Shown: positions 34,460-43,138 of the stretch, piece by piece
Position numbering within the stretch: the stretch's first letter is position 1
Layout: every line of letters begins with the position of its first letter
DNA from: Ramlibacter ginsenosidimutans
GTDB lineage: Bacteria > Pseudomonadota > Gammaproteobacteria > Burkholderiales > Burkholderiaceae_C
Length of the DNA: 64,000 bases
Direction: 5' to 3' (one strand)
Assembly (NCBI RefSeq): GCF_042678185.1
Contig: NZ_JBHUDQ010000006.1
Position numbers and translations under genes: made by a program
Notes under the pieces: model-generated
What the model was told of the DNA's origin: nothing
The model's database searches: none
Seen by the model: the letters and a program-made list of their open reading frames with translations, nothing else

Positions 34460-35686
34460 TCAGTCGGCCGCCATCTCCAGCGGGGCCTGGACCACGCCGT
34501 GGCGCACGAAGCCTTCGATCTCCGCGCTGGAGAAGCCCGCCTCTTCCAGGATGCCCACGGAGTCCTCCCCGAGCCGGGGCGCATGGTGGCGCACCTGGAA
34601 GGGCTGCGCAAACTGCACCGGGCTGCGCACCACGCGGTAGGGGCCCTCCGTCGGATGCTCGTGCAGCGGGAACATGCCGACGGCCGCGAGATGCTCGTCG
34701 TCCAGCACTTCGTCCAGGCTCTTCACCGGCATGCAAGGGATGCTCACGCGATCGCAGAAGGCCTGCCATTCGGCATTCGCGAAGCGCGGCGCCTCCTGCT
34801 CCACCGCCGCATACAGGAAGTCGATGTGCTGCACGCGATCCGCGAGCACGCGGAACCGCGCGTCGCCCAGCAACTCGGTGCGCCCGGTGAAGCGGAAGAA
34901 GTCGGCCCAGTTGCTGTCCGAATACGGCAGGATGCACATGTAGCCGTCGGCCGTGCGGAACGGCTTGCGGTACTTGCTCAGCACCCGCTTGAAGCCGATC
35001 TCTCCCAGCGGCGGCTCGAAGGTCGCGCCGTGCAGGTGTTCGACGAGCGCGAATTCCGCGGCCGTCTCCAGCATGGGCACTTCCACCGCCTGCCCGCCGC
35101 CGCCCTTGGCCTGCTGCAGCAGGGCCGCGAGGACGGCGTAGGCGACGGTCTGCCCCGTGATCTTGTCGCACAGCACGGTGGGGGCGAACGCCGGCTCGCC
35201 GTGCACCATCGCATGCAGGCCGGCGAGACCCGAGGCCGCCTGGATCACGTCGTCGTAGGCCGCGCGGCCGGAATACGGGCCGGCCGAGCCGAAGCCCACG
35301 GCGCCGCAGTACACGATGTCGGGACGCAGGGCGCGGACGCCTTCGTAGCCGAGGCCGAGCCGGTCCGCGGCCTGCTGCCGCATGTTGTGGATGAACGCGT
35401 CGGCGCTGCCGATCAGGCGCTTGAGGATCGCCATGCCCTGCGGCGTCTTCAGGTCCACCGAGATGCTGCGCTTGTTGCGGTTCAGGTTGATGAAGTAGCC
35501 AGCCATGCCGGCATGCTTCAGCGGCTTGTAGTGCCGCGTCTGGTCACCGGCGAGCGTCTCCACCTTGATCACGTCGGCGCCGAGGTCCGCCAGGATCCGG
35601 GTCGCATAAGGCCCGAGCACCACGGTCGTGAGATCGACGATCCGGACTCCCTCCAGCGGGCCATTCTTGAAGCGGCTCTTGCTCAT
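34460..35686 (-). CDS. CaiB/BaiF-family (type III) CoA-transferase
   Basis: Moves CoA from a donor thioester to a free acid through an aspartyl-CoA intermediate. The ATG at 35686 gives 408 residues; the opening LEGVRIVDLTTVVLGPYATR, the CoA-binding LNRNKRSISVDLK and the nucleophile Asp145 (AYDDVIQAASG) are all present. It is the last enzyme gene in the minus-strand set after two acyl-CoA dehydrogenases and an enoyl-CoA hydratase, so it probably activates or recycles the acid degraded by that set. Confidence 0.92.
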   Translation of the reverse strand: MSKSRFKNGPLEGVRIVDLTTVVLGPYATRILADLGADVIKVETLAGDQTRHYKPLKHAGMAGYFINLNRNKRSISVDLKTPQGMAILKRLIGSADAFIHNMRQQAADRLGLGYEGVRALRPDIVYCGAVGFGSAGPYSGRAAYDDVIQAASGLAGLHAMVHGEPAFAPTVLCDKITGQTVAYAVLAALLQQAKGGGGQAVEVPMLETAAEFALVEHLHGATFEPPLGEIGFKRVLSKYRKPFRTADGYMCILPYSDSNWADFFRFTGRTELLGDARFRVLADRVQHIDFLYAAVEQEAPRFANAEWQAFCDRVSIPCMPVKSLDEVLDDEHLAAVGMFPLHEHPTEGPYRVVRSPVQFAQPFQVRHHAPRLGEDSVGILEEAGFSSAEIEGFVRHGVVQAPLEMAAD

Positions 35687-35696
35687 GTGTCTGCCT

Positions 35697-36788
35697 TCAG
35701 ATGCTCGCGATGCGCTGCCACAGATCGCTGCCCGGCGCAGCGCACACCTGGTCGCCGAGCCATCGGTTCCAGAACGACTCGGCACCGAAATCGTCGCGCC
35801 AGGCCCAGAGGCGGCGCGTGTACTGGTGCAGTGAGTGTTCCTGCGTGAAGCCGATCGCGCCGTGCACCTGGTGCACCAGCGCGCTCACCTTGCCGGCGGC
35901 CTCGCCGCTGCGCGACTTGGCTGCCGCAATGCAGAAGAGCATGTCTTCGTCGCACTCCGGCTGCCAGTGCGCGAGCGCCAGGCCCGTGGCGGTCACGGCG
36001 GCCGCAGTTTCCGCGGCCGCCTCGACCAGCATGTCCTGCACCGGCGCGAAGCGGGCAATGGCCTTGCCGAACTGCGCGCGTTCGCCCGCGTACTGCAGGC
36101 CCAGCTCCAGCGAGCGCTGCATGGCGCCGACCATCTGCACGCTGCGCAGCAGCGCGCCGTGCGCATGCAGGGCGAGCGGGTGGCCAGCCCGCCACCGGCG
36201 GCGGCGCTCCGCGGGCACCGCGACGCGCTCCAGGCGGAAGGCGTGTTGCGCTTCGAGCGCCGGTCCGGCACAGCGCTCGCCCGCGAGCGCCTTCAGGTCC
36301 AGCAGCACGAGGAAATCCTCGCCCACTTCCGATCGCGCGTGCACCAGCAGGCTGCCGTCGACGTCGCCGAACACGACGGGATCCACGACGCCGCTGACGG
36401 CCAGGCCACCGTGGCCTTCCTGCAGCGGCAATGGCTCGCCTGCTGCCTGCGATCCCAGCAGGACGGGCCTGTCGCCGGCGAGCTCGAGGTCGCCGCCGGC
36501 GACGCTCCAGAGCGCCTTGGCGACCATCGTGTCACCCAGCGGCAGCGGCAACCCGCGATAACCGGAGAGCCGCACGATGCCGAAGGCATCGGTCGCGGCC
36601 AGCCCCACGCCGCCTTGCTCCTCGGGCACCAGGGCGAGCGACAGCGCCGAGCTCTCCACGGAGTCCCAGAGCGGCTGCTGCCACCGGCCCGCGCTCGCGG
36701 CGTGCACTGCTTCTCCGGTGAGGAGGTCGCGGAACTGGCGGTCCGCCTGTTCCGAAATGATGGAGGAAAAGCCGTCGTCCATGTTCAT
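35697..36788 (-). CDS. Acyl-CoA dehydrogenase-family protein (subunit A of a probable heteromeric pair)
   Basis: A 363-residue ACAD starting at ATG 36788, overlapping the stop of the next ACAD gene (ATGA). It is diverged: the N-terminal and middle domains are short, while the C-terminal VHGAIGFTQEHSLHQYTRRL is typical of FadE-type proteins. Adjacent, overlapping ACAD pairs in which one is diverged often form alpha2beta2 enzymes, as in steroid side-chain degradation. On its own it might lack activity. Confidence 0.85.
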   Translation of the reverse strand: MNMDDGFSSIISEQADRQFRDLLTGEAVHAASAGRWQQPLWDSVESSALSLALVPEEQGGVGLAATDAFGIVRLSGYRGLPLPLGDTMVAKALWSVAGGDLELAGDRPVLLGSQAAGEPLPLQEGHGGLAVSGVVDPVVFGDVDGSLLVHARSEVGEDFLVLLDLKALAGERCAGPALEAQHAFRLERVAVPAERRRRWRAGHPLALHAHGALLRSVQMVGAMQRSLELGLQYAGERAQFGKAIARFAPVQDMLVEAAAETAAAVTATGLALAHWQPECDEDMLFCIAAAKSRSGEAAGKVSALVHQVHGAIGFTQEHSLHQYTRRLWAWRDDFGAESFWNRWLGDQVCAAPGSDLWQRIASI

Positions 36789-37936
36789 CTCAGTCCCAGT
36801 CCGCGGGCGATCACGCCGCGCAGGATCTCGCGGGTGCCGCCTCGCAAGGTGAAGCTCGGCGCGGTCAGCGTGACCTGCCGCAGCGCCTCGTCGAAACGCG
36901 TCGCCGCGGCGTCGCCGCTGCCGCCAGCCCGCTCGACCAGCAGCCGCGCGATCTCCGGGATCTCCCGCTCGAAGCCGGTGCCGGCGTGCTTCACGAGCGC
37001 GGCCTCGACCTGCGGATTGGCGCCGCGATCGAGCATGCCCGCGATCACCGTCGACATCCGGCGCAGCGCCATCGCGTGCGCCACCAGCCGGCCGACCTGC
37101 ACCGACTGGTGGCGGTCCGGCTGCGGGCCGATGCGATCGACCAGCGCGGCAAGGAGCTGCCAGGCGCTGAGGTAGCGGTCCGGGCCGCTGCGTTCGTAGG
37201 CGAGTTCCGCCGTGACCATGGCCCAGCCCGAACCGGGTTCGCCCACCAGCATGTCGTCGGGAACGAAGTAGTCCTCGAAGTGAACCTCGTTGAATTCGTG
37301 GTGGCCGGACAGGTCGAGGATGGGCCGCACCGTGATGCCGCGGACGTTCGTCGGCGTGATCATCTGCGTCAGGCCTTCGTGCTTGCGCTCGCCGGCGGGC
37401 GCGGTGCGCACCAGCGTGATCAGGTAGTCGACCTGGTGCGCATTGGTGGTCCACACCTTGGTGCCGTTGATGACCCAGCCGCCGTCGACCTTGTCGGCGC
37501 GCGTGCGCACGGCGGCGAGGTCGGAGCCGGAGTCGGGCTCGCTCATGCCGATGCCGAAGGCGCACTCCCCGCGGGCAATGCGCGGGAGGATCTCGCGCCG
37601 GGCGCGCTCCGAGCCGTGCTTCAGGATCTGCGGGCCGGACTGGCGGTCCGCGATCCAGTGCGCTCCGCACGGCGCGCCGGCCGCAAGCATTTCCTCGACG
37701 ACGACATAGCGTTCGAGCGCCGAGGCTTCCTGGCCGCCGTACTCGCGCGGCCAGGTCATGCCGATGAAGCCGGCGGCGCCCGCGCGCCGGCTGAACTCCC
37801 GGTCGAAGGTGGTCCAGGTGACCTGCCACGGCTTGAAGGACCCGCGGGCCAGTTCCGACGCGAGGAACTCGCGCACGCGCCGTCGCGTGGGCTCGTAGAC
37901 CGAGAGGTCGGCCGGTTGGCCATTGAAATCGATCAT
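36785..37936 (-). CDS. Acyl-CoA dehydrogenase (subunit B of a probable heteromeric pair)
   Basis: A 383-residue FAD enzyme introducing an alpha-beta double bond into an acyl-CoA. It has FGIGMSEPDSGSDLAAVRTRA for FAD and substrate binding, WVINGTKVWTTNAHQVDYL in the beta-domain, and the C-terminal FTLRGGTREILRGVIARGLGL. It is well conserved, unlike its overlapping partner. Eight bases separate it from the enoyl-CoA hydratase gene upstream. Confidence 0.9.
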   Translation of the reverse strand: MIDFNGQPADLSVYEPTRRRVREFLASELARGSFKPWQVTWTTFDREFSRRAGAAGFIGMTWPREYGGQEASALERYVVVEEMLAAGAPCGAHWIADRQSGPQILKHGSERARREILPRIARGECAFGIGMSEPDSGSDLAAVRTRADKVDGGWVINGTKVWTTNAHQVDYLITLVRTAPAGERKHEGLTQMITPTNVRGITVRPILDLSGHHEFNEVHFEDYFVPDDMLVGEPGSGWAMVTAELAYERSGPDRYLSAWQLLAALVDRIGPQPDRHQSVQVGRLVAHAMALRRMSTVIAGMLDRGANPQVEAALVKHAGTGFEREIPEIARLLVERAGGSGDAAATRFDEALRQVTLTAPSFTLRGGTREILRGVIARGLGLR

Positions 37937-37944
37937 GGCTTTCC

Positions 37945-38748
37945 TTACCGGCCGGTGAATGCCGGCTTGCGCTTCTCGAGGAAGGCGAGCACGGCCTCGT
38001 CGTGGTCGGGGGTGTAGTGGGCCAGTGCCTGATAGGCGGCGGCCATCTCCAGCGAGGTCGCCAGCGACATGTGGTCGCTCTCGCGCAGCAGCCGCTTGGT
38101 GAGGCGCACGGTGCGCGCCGGGTTGGCGGCGATGCGGCCCGCCAGCGCCAGCGCCTGCGGCATGAGCTCGTCGTGCGGCACCACCCGCGAGACCAGACCG
38201 AGTTCCAGCGCGCGGGCAGCGTCGAACGTGTCTCCGGTCAGCATCAACTCCATCGCCTTCGGCTGGCCGATGGTGCGCGCGAGCAGCCACGCGCCGCCGT
38301 CTCCCGGCACGATGCCCAGCTTGACGAAGCTGCTGGCGAAGCTCGCGCGCTCGGAGGCGATGCGGATGTCGCACATGCACGTGAGGTCCATGCCGGCGCC
38401 GATCGCCGGGCCGTTGACGGCGGCAATCGTCGGCACGTCCAGTTCGTACAGCGCGAGCGGGATCTGCTGGATTCCGTTGCGGTAGGCGTCGCGGATGTCC
38501 GCGGGCTGGCCGGCGGAGAAGCCCTTCTTGTCCCGCATGTTCTTCAGGTTGCCGCCGGCGGAGAAGGCGGAGCCCGCGCCGGTGAGCACCAGGGCCTTGA
38601 CGCTGCGGTCGCGGCGGATGCGCGCGCACAGCTCCACGAACTCGAGCATCTGGTGCTCCTCGGTGAGCGCATTGCGCTCTTCCGGCCGGTTCATGGTCAC
38701 CACCGCCACGCCTTCTGCCGTCTGGTCGTACAGAAGATATCCACTCAT
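37945..38748 (-). CDS. Enoyl-CoA hydratase/isomerase (crotonase family)
   Basis: A 267-residue crotonase-fold protein that would hydrate or isomerise the enoyl-CoA made by the neighbouring dehydrogenases. The first oxyanion segment is GSAFSAGGNLKNM and the second GPAIGAGMDLTCMCDIRIAS. The Glu at the second catalytic position appears replaced (IVPGDGGAWLLART: Asp rather than Glu), which may shift the activity. It is the promoter-proximal gene of the minus-strand unit. Confidence 0.88.
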   Translation of the reverse strand: MSGYLLYDQTAEGVAVVTMNRPEERNALTEEHQMLEFVELCARIRRDRSVKALVLTGAGSAFSAGGNLKNMRDKKGFSAGQPADIRDAYRNGIQQIPLALYELDVPTIAAVNGPAIGAGMDLTCMCDIRIASERASFASSFVKLGIVPGDGGAWLLARTIGQPKAMELMLTGDTFDAARALELGLVSRVVPHDELMPQALALAGRIAANPARTVRLTKRLLRESDHMSLATSLEMAAAYQALAHYTPDHDEAVLAFLEKRKPAFTGR

Positions 38749-38801
38749 GCAAGCTCCTCGTCGTCGGATCGACAGGCAGTGTAGGGAGCCCCCGTGACGA
38801 T

Positions 38802-38906
38802 GGAAAGCGACATTTCCGCATGGGCGCGCAGTCGCTTTTGGAATGACGGCCGGCCCGCGCGGCTTCGAAAAAACGACTATGCGCCGATGAATAAATATCG
38901 CTTTTG
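38802..38906. promoter_or_regulatory. Repeated TCGCTTT elements in the divergent promoter region
   Basis: The 235-base gap between the enoyl-CoA hydratase and acyl-CoA dehydrogenase genes holds two direct copies of TCGCTTTTG (38832-38840 and 38898-38906) and one inverted related copy, GGAAAGCGA (38802-38810). TTTCCGCA and TGCGGAAA also occur as an inverted pair beside them. The AT-rich stretch AATAAATAT at 38890-38898 may hold a promoter. A shared regulator, perhaps the LysR protein encoded at 33480-34397, could act on both directions here. Confidence 0.4.
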
Positions 38907-38983
38907 TCCTTGCGGAAACGCCTTCAACATTCGCCCGCAGATCGAGAGAAGCTTTCCATGAACCCGAACCGGATCCCCGACTG

Positions 38984-40153
38984 ATGGACTTCGCCATTCC
39001 CGACGACCTGCGCGAGCTGCAGGAACGCACGCGCCGCTTCGTCGCCGAGCAGATCCTGCCGCTGGAGCGCGAAGTGCCGCAAGGCGGGCACGGACCTTCG
39101 GCCGAGCTGCGCATGGAACTGGTGGCGCGTGGTCGCGCCGCCGGCCTGCTCACGCCGCACGCTTCGCGCGCGATGGGCGGCCTGGGCCTGAGCCACTTCG
39201 GCAAGGCGTTGGTCTTCGAGGAGGCCGGCTACTCCTGGCTGGGCCCGACCGCGCTCAACATCCACGCGCCCGACGAGGGCAACATCCACCTGCTGGAAGA
39301 AGTCGCCACGCCCGCCCAGAGGGAGCGCTGGCTGAAGCCGCAGGTGGCCGGCCACACGCGCTCGTGCTTCGCGATGACGGAGCCGGAGGGCGCGGGTGCC
39401 GACCCATCGATGCTGCAAACCACCGCGGTGCGCGATGGCGACGAGTACGTCATCAACGGCCGCAAGTGGTTCATTACCGGGGCCGACGGCGCCGACTACG
39501 CGATCGTCATGGCGAAGATGGAAGACGGCTCCGCCACCATGTTCCTCACCGACATGGACCGTCCCGGCATCCGCCTGGAGCGGAACATGGATGCGATGGA
39601 CAGCTGCTTCGCCGGCGGCCACGGCGTGCTCGTCTTCGAGAACCTGCGGGTCCCCGCCGCCGACGTACTGGGCGAGGTGGGGCAGGGCTTCCGCTACGCG
39701 CAGGTGCGCCTGGCACCCGCGCGCCTCACCCACTGCATGCGCTGGCTCGGGCAGGCGCGCCGCGCCCACGACGAGGCCCTCGCTTATGCGCGCCAGCGCG
39801 AAGCGTTCGGCAAGCCGCTGGCGGAGCACGAGGGCGTCGGCTTCATGCTGGCCGACAACGACATCGACCTGCAGACGGCGCGCCTGCACATCTGGCATAC
39901 GGCCTGGCTGCTGGATCGCGGCGAGCGCGGCGGCTTCGAATCGAGCCGCGCCAAGGTGGCGTGTTCCGAGGCGGAATGGCGCGTGGTGGACCGCTGCGTG
40001 CAGATCCTGGGCGGCCAGGGCGTCACGGCGGAAAAGCCTGTGATGCGCATCTTCATGGACATGCGCGCCTTCCGCATCTACGACGGCCCGAGCGAGGTGC
40101 ACCGCTGGAGCATGGCGCGCAAGCTGGTGCGCGGCGGCGGGGAGCGCGCGTGA
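38984..40153 (+). CDS. Acyl-CoA dehydrogenase (ACAD10/11-like group)
   Basis: A 389-residue acyl-CoA dehydrogenase. CFAMTEPEGAGADPSMLQTTA and YVINGRKWFITGADGADYAI are the FAD/substrate segments, and IYDGPSEVHRWSMARKLV the C-terminal motif. Its start is at ATG 38984, with no strong SD. The stop overlaps the SDR start, and an APH-fold kinase gene follows; ACAD plus APH is the domain pair of human ACAD10/ACAD11, which suggests the short chains of a hydroxyacyl-CoA pathway. Confidence 0.9.
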   Translation: MDFAIPDDLRELQERTRRFVAEQILPLEREVPQGGHGPSAELRMELVARGRAAGLLTPHASRAMGGLGLSHFGKALVFEEAGYSWLGPTALNIHAPDEGNIHLLEEVATPAQRERWLKPQVAGHTRSCFAMTEPEGAGADPSMLQTTAVRDGDEYVINGRKWFITGADGADYAIVMAKMEDGSATMFLTDMDRPGIRLERNMDAMDSCFAGGHGVLVFENLRVPAADVLGEVGQGFRYAQVRLAPARLTHCMRWLGQARRAHDEALAYARQREAFGKPLAEHEGVGFMLADNDIDLQTARLHIWHTAWLLDRGERGGFESSRAKVACSEAEWRVVDRCVQILGGQGVTAEKPVMRIFMDMRAFRIYDGPSEVHRWSMARKLVRGGGERA

Positions 40154-40920
40154 AGGGCATCGACAGCTTCCGCCTCGACGGCAAGGTCGCGCTGGTCACC
40201 GGAGCGTCCAGTGGCCTGGGCGCGCATTTCGCGCAGCTGCTCGCGTCCGTCGGCGCACGCGTCGTCGTCGCGGCCCGGCGCACGGAGCCCTTGCAGGCGC
40301 TGGTCGACGGCATCCGGACACAGGGCGGGCAGGCGCGCGCCGTCGCGCTGGACGTGACCCGGTCGGCGAGCGTGCGCGCGTGCCTCGACGAGGTTTGCGC
40401 GTGGGGAGCGCCGCAGGTGGTCGTGAACAACGCCGGCGTCACGGTCACGCGTTCGCTCCTGGAGCAGACGGAGGAGGACTTCGACCTCGTGCTGGACACC
40501 AACCTGAAGGGATGCTGGCTGGTGGCCACGGAAGCGGCGCGCCGGATGGTGCAGGCAGGCGAGGGCGGCGCCATCGTCAACGTGGCCTCGATCCTCGGCG
40601 AGCGCGTGGCCGGCGGCGTGGCGCCGTATGCCATCTCCAAGGCCGCGGTGGTGCAGGCCACCAAGGCGATGGCGCTGGAGCTGGCGCGGCACCGCATCCG
40701 CGTGAACGCGCTTTTGCCCGGATACATCGTCACCGACCTGAACCGCGAATTCCTCGAAAGCGAGCCCGGGCAGAAGCTGCGCGCGCGCATCCCGAGCCGG
40801 CGCTTCGGCGAGCTGGAGGATCTCGACGGACCGCTGCTGCTGCTCGCGTCGGACGCCGGCAGCGCGATGTCTGGCGCGACCGTCGCCGTGGACGGCGCGC
40901 ACCTGGTGAGTTCGCTGTGA
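40150..40920 (+). CDS. Short-chain dehydrogenase/reductase
   Basis: A 256-residue NAD(P)-dependent SDR from GTG 40150, overlapping the ACAD stop. The cofactor motif is VTGASSGLGAHFA, followed by NNAGVTV and the catalytic Ser (NVASILG) with YAISK. Arg residues after the second strand (AARRTEP) hint at NADP(H), but this is not decisive. In the operon it would oxidise a hydroxyacyl-CoA or an alcohol made by the hydratase or kinase steps. Confidence 0.9.
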   Translation: MKGIDSFRLDGKVALVTGASSGLGAHFAQLLASVGARVVVAARRTEPLQALVDGIRTQGGQARAVALDVTRSASVRACLDEVCAWGAPQVVVNNAGVTVTRSLLEQTEEDFDLVLDTNLKGCWLVATEAARRMVQAGEGGAIVNVASILGERVAGGVAPYAISKAAVVQATKAMALELARHRIRVNALLPGYIVTDLNREFLESEPGQKLRARIPSRRFGELEDLDGPLLLLASDAGSAMSGATVAVDGAHLVSSL

Positions 40921-41933
40921 CCGGCGGCCTGGACGTTCCCGCGCTGCGCGCCTGGTTGCGCGAGCACGATTTCGCCGGCGCAGCCGAACCGCGGATCGAC
41001 GCGCTCGCGGGCGGCCAGTCGAACCCGACCTTCCGCATCCGCACCGACCGCGGCGACTTCGTACTGCGCAAGAAGCCGCCGGGCAAGCTGCTGCCGTCGG
41101 CGCATGCGATCGACCGCGAATACCGCGTGATGCACGCGCTGGCGGCCAGCGGCGTGCCCGTCCCGCGCATGCTGGCCTGGTGCGCGGACGAAGCCGTGAC
41201 CGGCACGCCATTCTTCCTGATGGAATTCCTGGAGGGCCGCGTGCTCGCCGATCCCGCGTTGCCGCAGTGCCCGCGGGAGGAGCGTTCCGGAATCTACCGC
41301 GACATGAACCGCGTGATCGCCTGCCTGCATTCCCTGGACGCGGAGGCGCTGGGGCTGTCTTCGTTCGGCAAGCCGGGCAACTACGTGGCGCGCCAGGTGA
41401 CGCGCTGGGTGGACCAGTGCGCACGCGCCACGGTTCCCTTGCCCGCCGGAATGCGGGAGCTGATGGCATGGCTGCCGGCGCACGTCCCTGCCGATGCGCG
41501 GACATGCCTCGTGCACGGCGACTACCGCATCGACAACCTGGTGTTCCATCCGAGCGAGCCGAGGGTCATCGGCGTCCTCGATTGGGAGCTGTCCACGCTC
41601 GGCGATCCGCTGGCCGACTTCTCCTACCATTGCATGGCGTGGCGGGTCGCGCCGCAGGTGTGGCGCGGCATGGCCGGCGCGGACCTCGCTGCGCTGGGCA
41701 TTCCGGGCGAACGTGAGTACGTCGCCGCCTATGCGAAGGCGACGGGCCTCGCCATCGCGCACTGGGATTTCTACATGGCGTACAACCTGTTCCGCATGGC
41801 GGCGATCCTGCACGGCATCGCGCAGCGCGCCGCCGACGGCACCGCGGCCGCGCACGACGCGGTGGAAGTCGGCGCCCGGGCGGCGCCCCTCGCAAACCTC
41901 GCCCTGGCCATCGTGCAACGCAACGAGGCCTGA
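40917..41933 (+). CDS. APH-fold phosphotransferase (ACAD10/11 and LvaA-like)
   Basis: A 338-residue kinase-fold protein from GTG 40917, overlapping the SDR stop. It has a Gly-rich start (LAGGQSNPTFRIR), the ATP-binding Lys in FVLRKKPPGKLLPSAH, the Brenner-type catalytic loop HGDYRIDNLVFHP and the metal-binding Asp in VLDWELSTLGDPLADFSY. This exact pattern is that of the APH domain of ACAD10/11 and of LvaA, which phosphorylates 4-hydroxyacyl-CoA in levulinate degradation. Antibiotic resistance is unlikely given the context. Confidence 0.85.
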   Translation: MTGGLDVPALRAWLREHDFAGAAEPRIDALAGGQSNPTFRIRTDRGDFVLRKKPPGKLLPSAHAIDREYRVMHALAASGVPVPRMLAWCADEAVTGTPFFLMEFLEGRVLADPALPQCPREERSGIYRDMNRVIACLHSLDAEALGLSSFGKPGNYVARQVTRWVDQCARATVPLPAGMRELMAWLPAHVPADARTCLVHGDYRIDNLVFHPSEPRVIGVLDWELSTLGDPLADFSYHCMAWRVAPQVWRGMAGADLAALGIPGEREYVAAYAKATGLAIAHWDFYMAYNLFRMAAILHGIAQRAADGTAAAHDAVEVGARAAPLANLALAIVQRNEA

Positions 41934-41959
41934 CCCTTCACGACACAACGGAGACAACG

Positions 41960-42934
41960 ATGCACTTTTCCTTCCCTTCCTTCCTGCGCGCGGGCCTCGC
42001 GGCCGGCGCCCTCGCGGCGGCAACGGTTGCCCATGCCGCCTGGCCCTCGGACGCGCCGATCACGATCACGGTCGGTTTCGCCCCGGGCGGCGCCACCGAC
42101 GTGATGGTTCGCACCCTCGCACCCTTCGTCGCCAAGCACCTCGGCGGCAACGCCAACCTGATCATCCAGAACCGGCCCGGTGCCTCGGGCGAGGTCGCGA
42201 TCAATACCGTCATGCGCGCCAAGCCCGACGGCTACTCGCTGGTGGTGGTGAACCTGCCCGGTTATTTCTTCGTGCCGATGTACCGCAAGTCGTCCTACAC
42301 GATGCGGGACCTCACGCTGCTCGCGCGCGTGGTGAGCGATCCGACCATCATGGTCGTGCGCAAGGACAGCAAGATCACCGATCTCAAGCAGGTGCTCGCC
42401 GCCCTCAAGGCGAAGCCGAACTCGATCTCCGCAGGGCACAACGGGGTCGGCACGAACGGGCACCTGGCCATGGCGCGGCTGGAAGGCGTGGCGGGCGTGA
42501 AATTCAACGGGATCCCCTACAACGGCACGGCTCAGCAGAAGGTCGCGCTGGGATCCAACACCCTGGACATCGCTTTCCTGGCGGCATCGGAGATCCAGGA
42601 TCCGGAGACCGAGGCGACGCCGGTCCGCCTGCTCGCGCAGTTCTCCAAGAACAAGGTGCAGCGCATCGCGAACGTTCCCACCACGTTCGAGCTGGGCCTG
42701 CCCGTCGAAATGACGGCCGAGCGCGGCCTGGCGGCGCCCAACGGCGTCCCCGCGCCCATCGTGGCGAGGCTGGAGAAGGCCATCCAGGAAGCCATGAAGG
42801 ATCCTGAGTACATCAAGGCAGCTCCGAATGACGCGCCCTTCCTGTCCTTCCTGGGCGGCGCGGAATGGACGCGGCAGATCGACCAGGACCGCAAGGCGTA
42901 CGAGGCGATCGCCCGGACCGTTTCGAAGGAGTGA
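41960..42934 (+). CDS. Bug/TctC-family periplasmic receptor
   Basis: A 324-residue periplasmic receptor with a signal peptide (FLRAGLAAGALAAATVAHA) and the family segments ITVGFAPGGATDVMVRTLA, IQNRPGASGEVAINTV and GIPYNGTAQQKVALG. It is the last gene of the ACAD-SDR-kinase operon, 26 bases downstream, and probably captures the acid that the operon degrades. A strong terminator follows. Confidence 0.92.
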   Translation: MHFSFPSFLRAGLAAGALAAATVAHAAWPSDAPITITVGFAPGGATDVMVRTLAPFVAKHLGGNANLIIQNRPGASGEVAINTVMRAKPDGYSLVVVNLPGYFFVPMYRKSSYTMRDLTLLARVVSDPTIMVVRKDSKITDLKQVLAALKAKPNSISAGHNGVGTNGHLAMARLEGVAGVKFNGIPYNGTAQQKVALGSNTLDIAFLAASEIQDPETEATPVRLLAQFSKNKVQRIANVPTTFELGLPVEMTAERGLAAPNGVPAPIVARLEKAIQEAMKDPEYIKAAPNDAPFLSFLGGAEWTRQIDQDRKAYEAIARTVSKE

Positions 42935-42970
42935 TGTTCCGCGCGGCCGCCTTCCATCCGACGCCGTAGG

Positions 42971-43008
42971 GCAGGGCGGCGCATTGGCCGCCCTGCGCCA
43001 CGTTTTCC
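42971..43008 (+). terminator. Rho-independent terminator after the Bug receptor gene
   Basis: GCAGGGCGGC (42971-42980) pairs perfectly with GCCGCCCTGC (42987-42996) over ten base pairs around a six-base loop, followed by a T-rich stretch within about ten bases. It ends the ACAD3-SDR-kinase-receptor operon. Confidence 0.7.
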
Positions 43009-43138
43009 TTCCGCTCGCGCGGCCTCGCCGAAGGGCTTCCGCAGCCTGAAACTGGACCGGTTCTTCGCCGGCCATCTGCTTCTTTTGCGCGACGCGCAGC
43101 GGCCCTAACCTTGCGGGATTGGATCGTTGGGAGCGTAA

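Noticed and set aside
40917..41933. Aminoglycoside resistance gene
   Set aside because: The APH fold is shared with ACAD10/11 and LvaA kinases; gene coupling to an acyl-CoA dehydrogenase and an SDR makes resistance unlikely.
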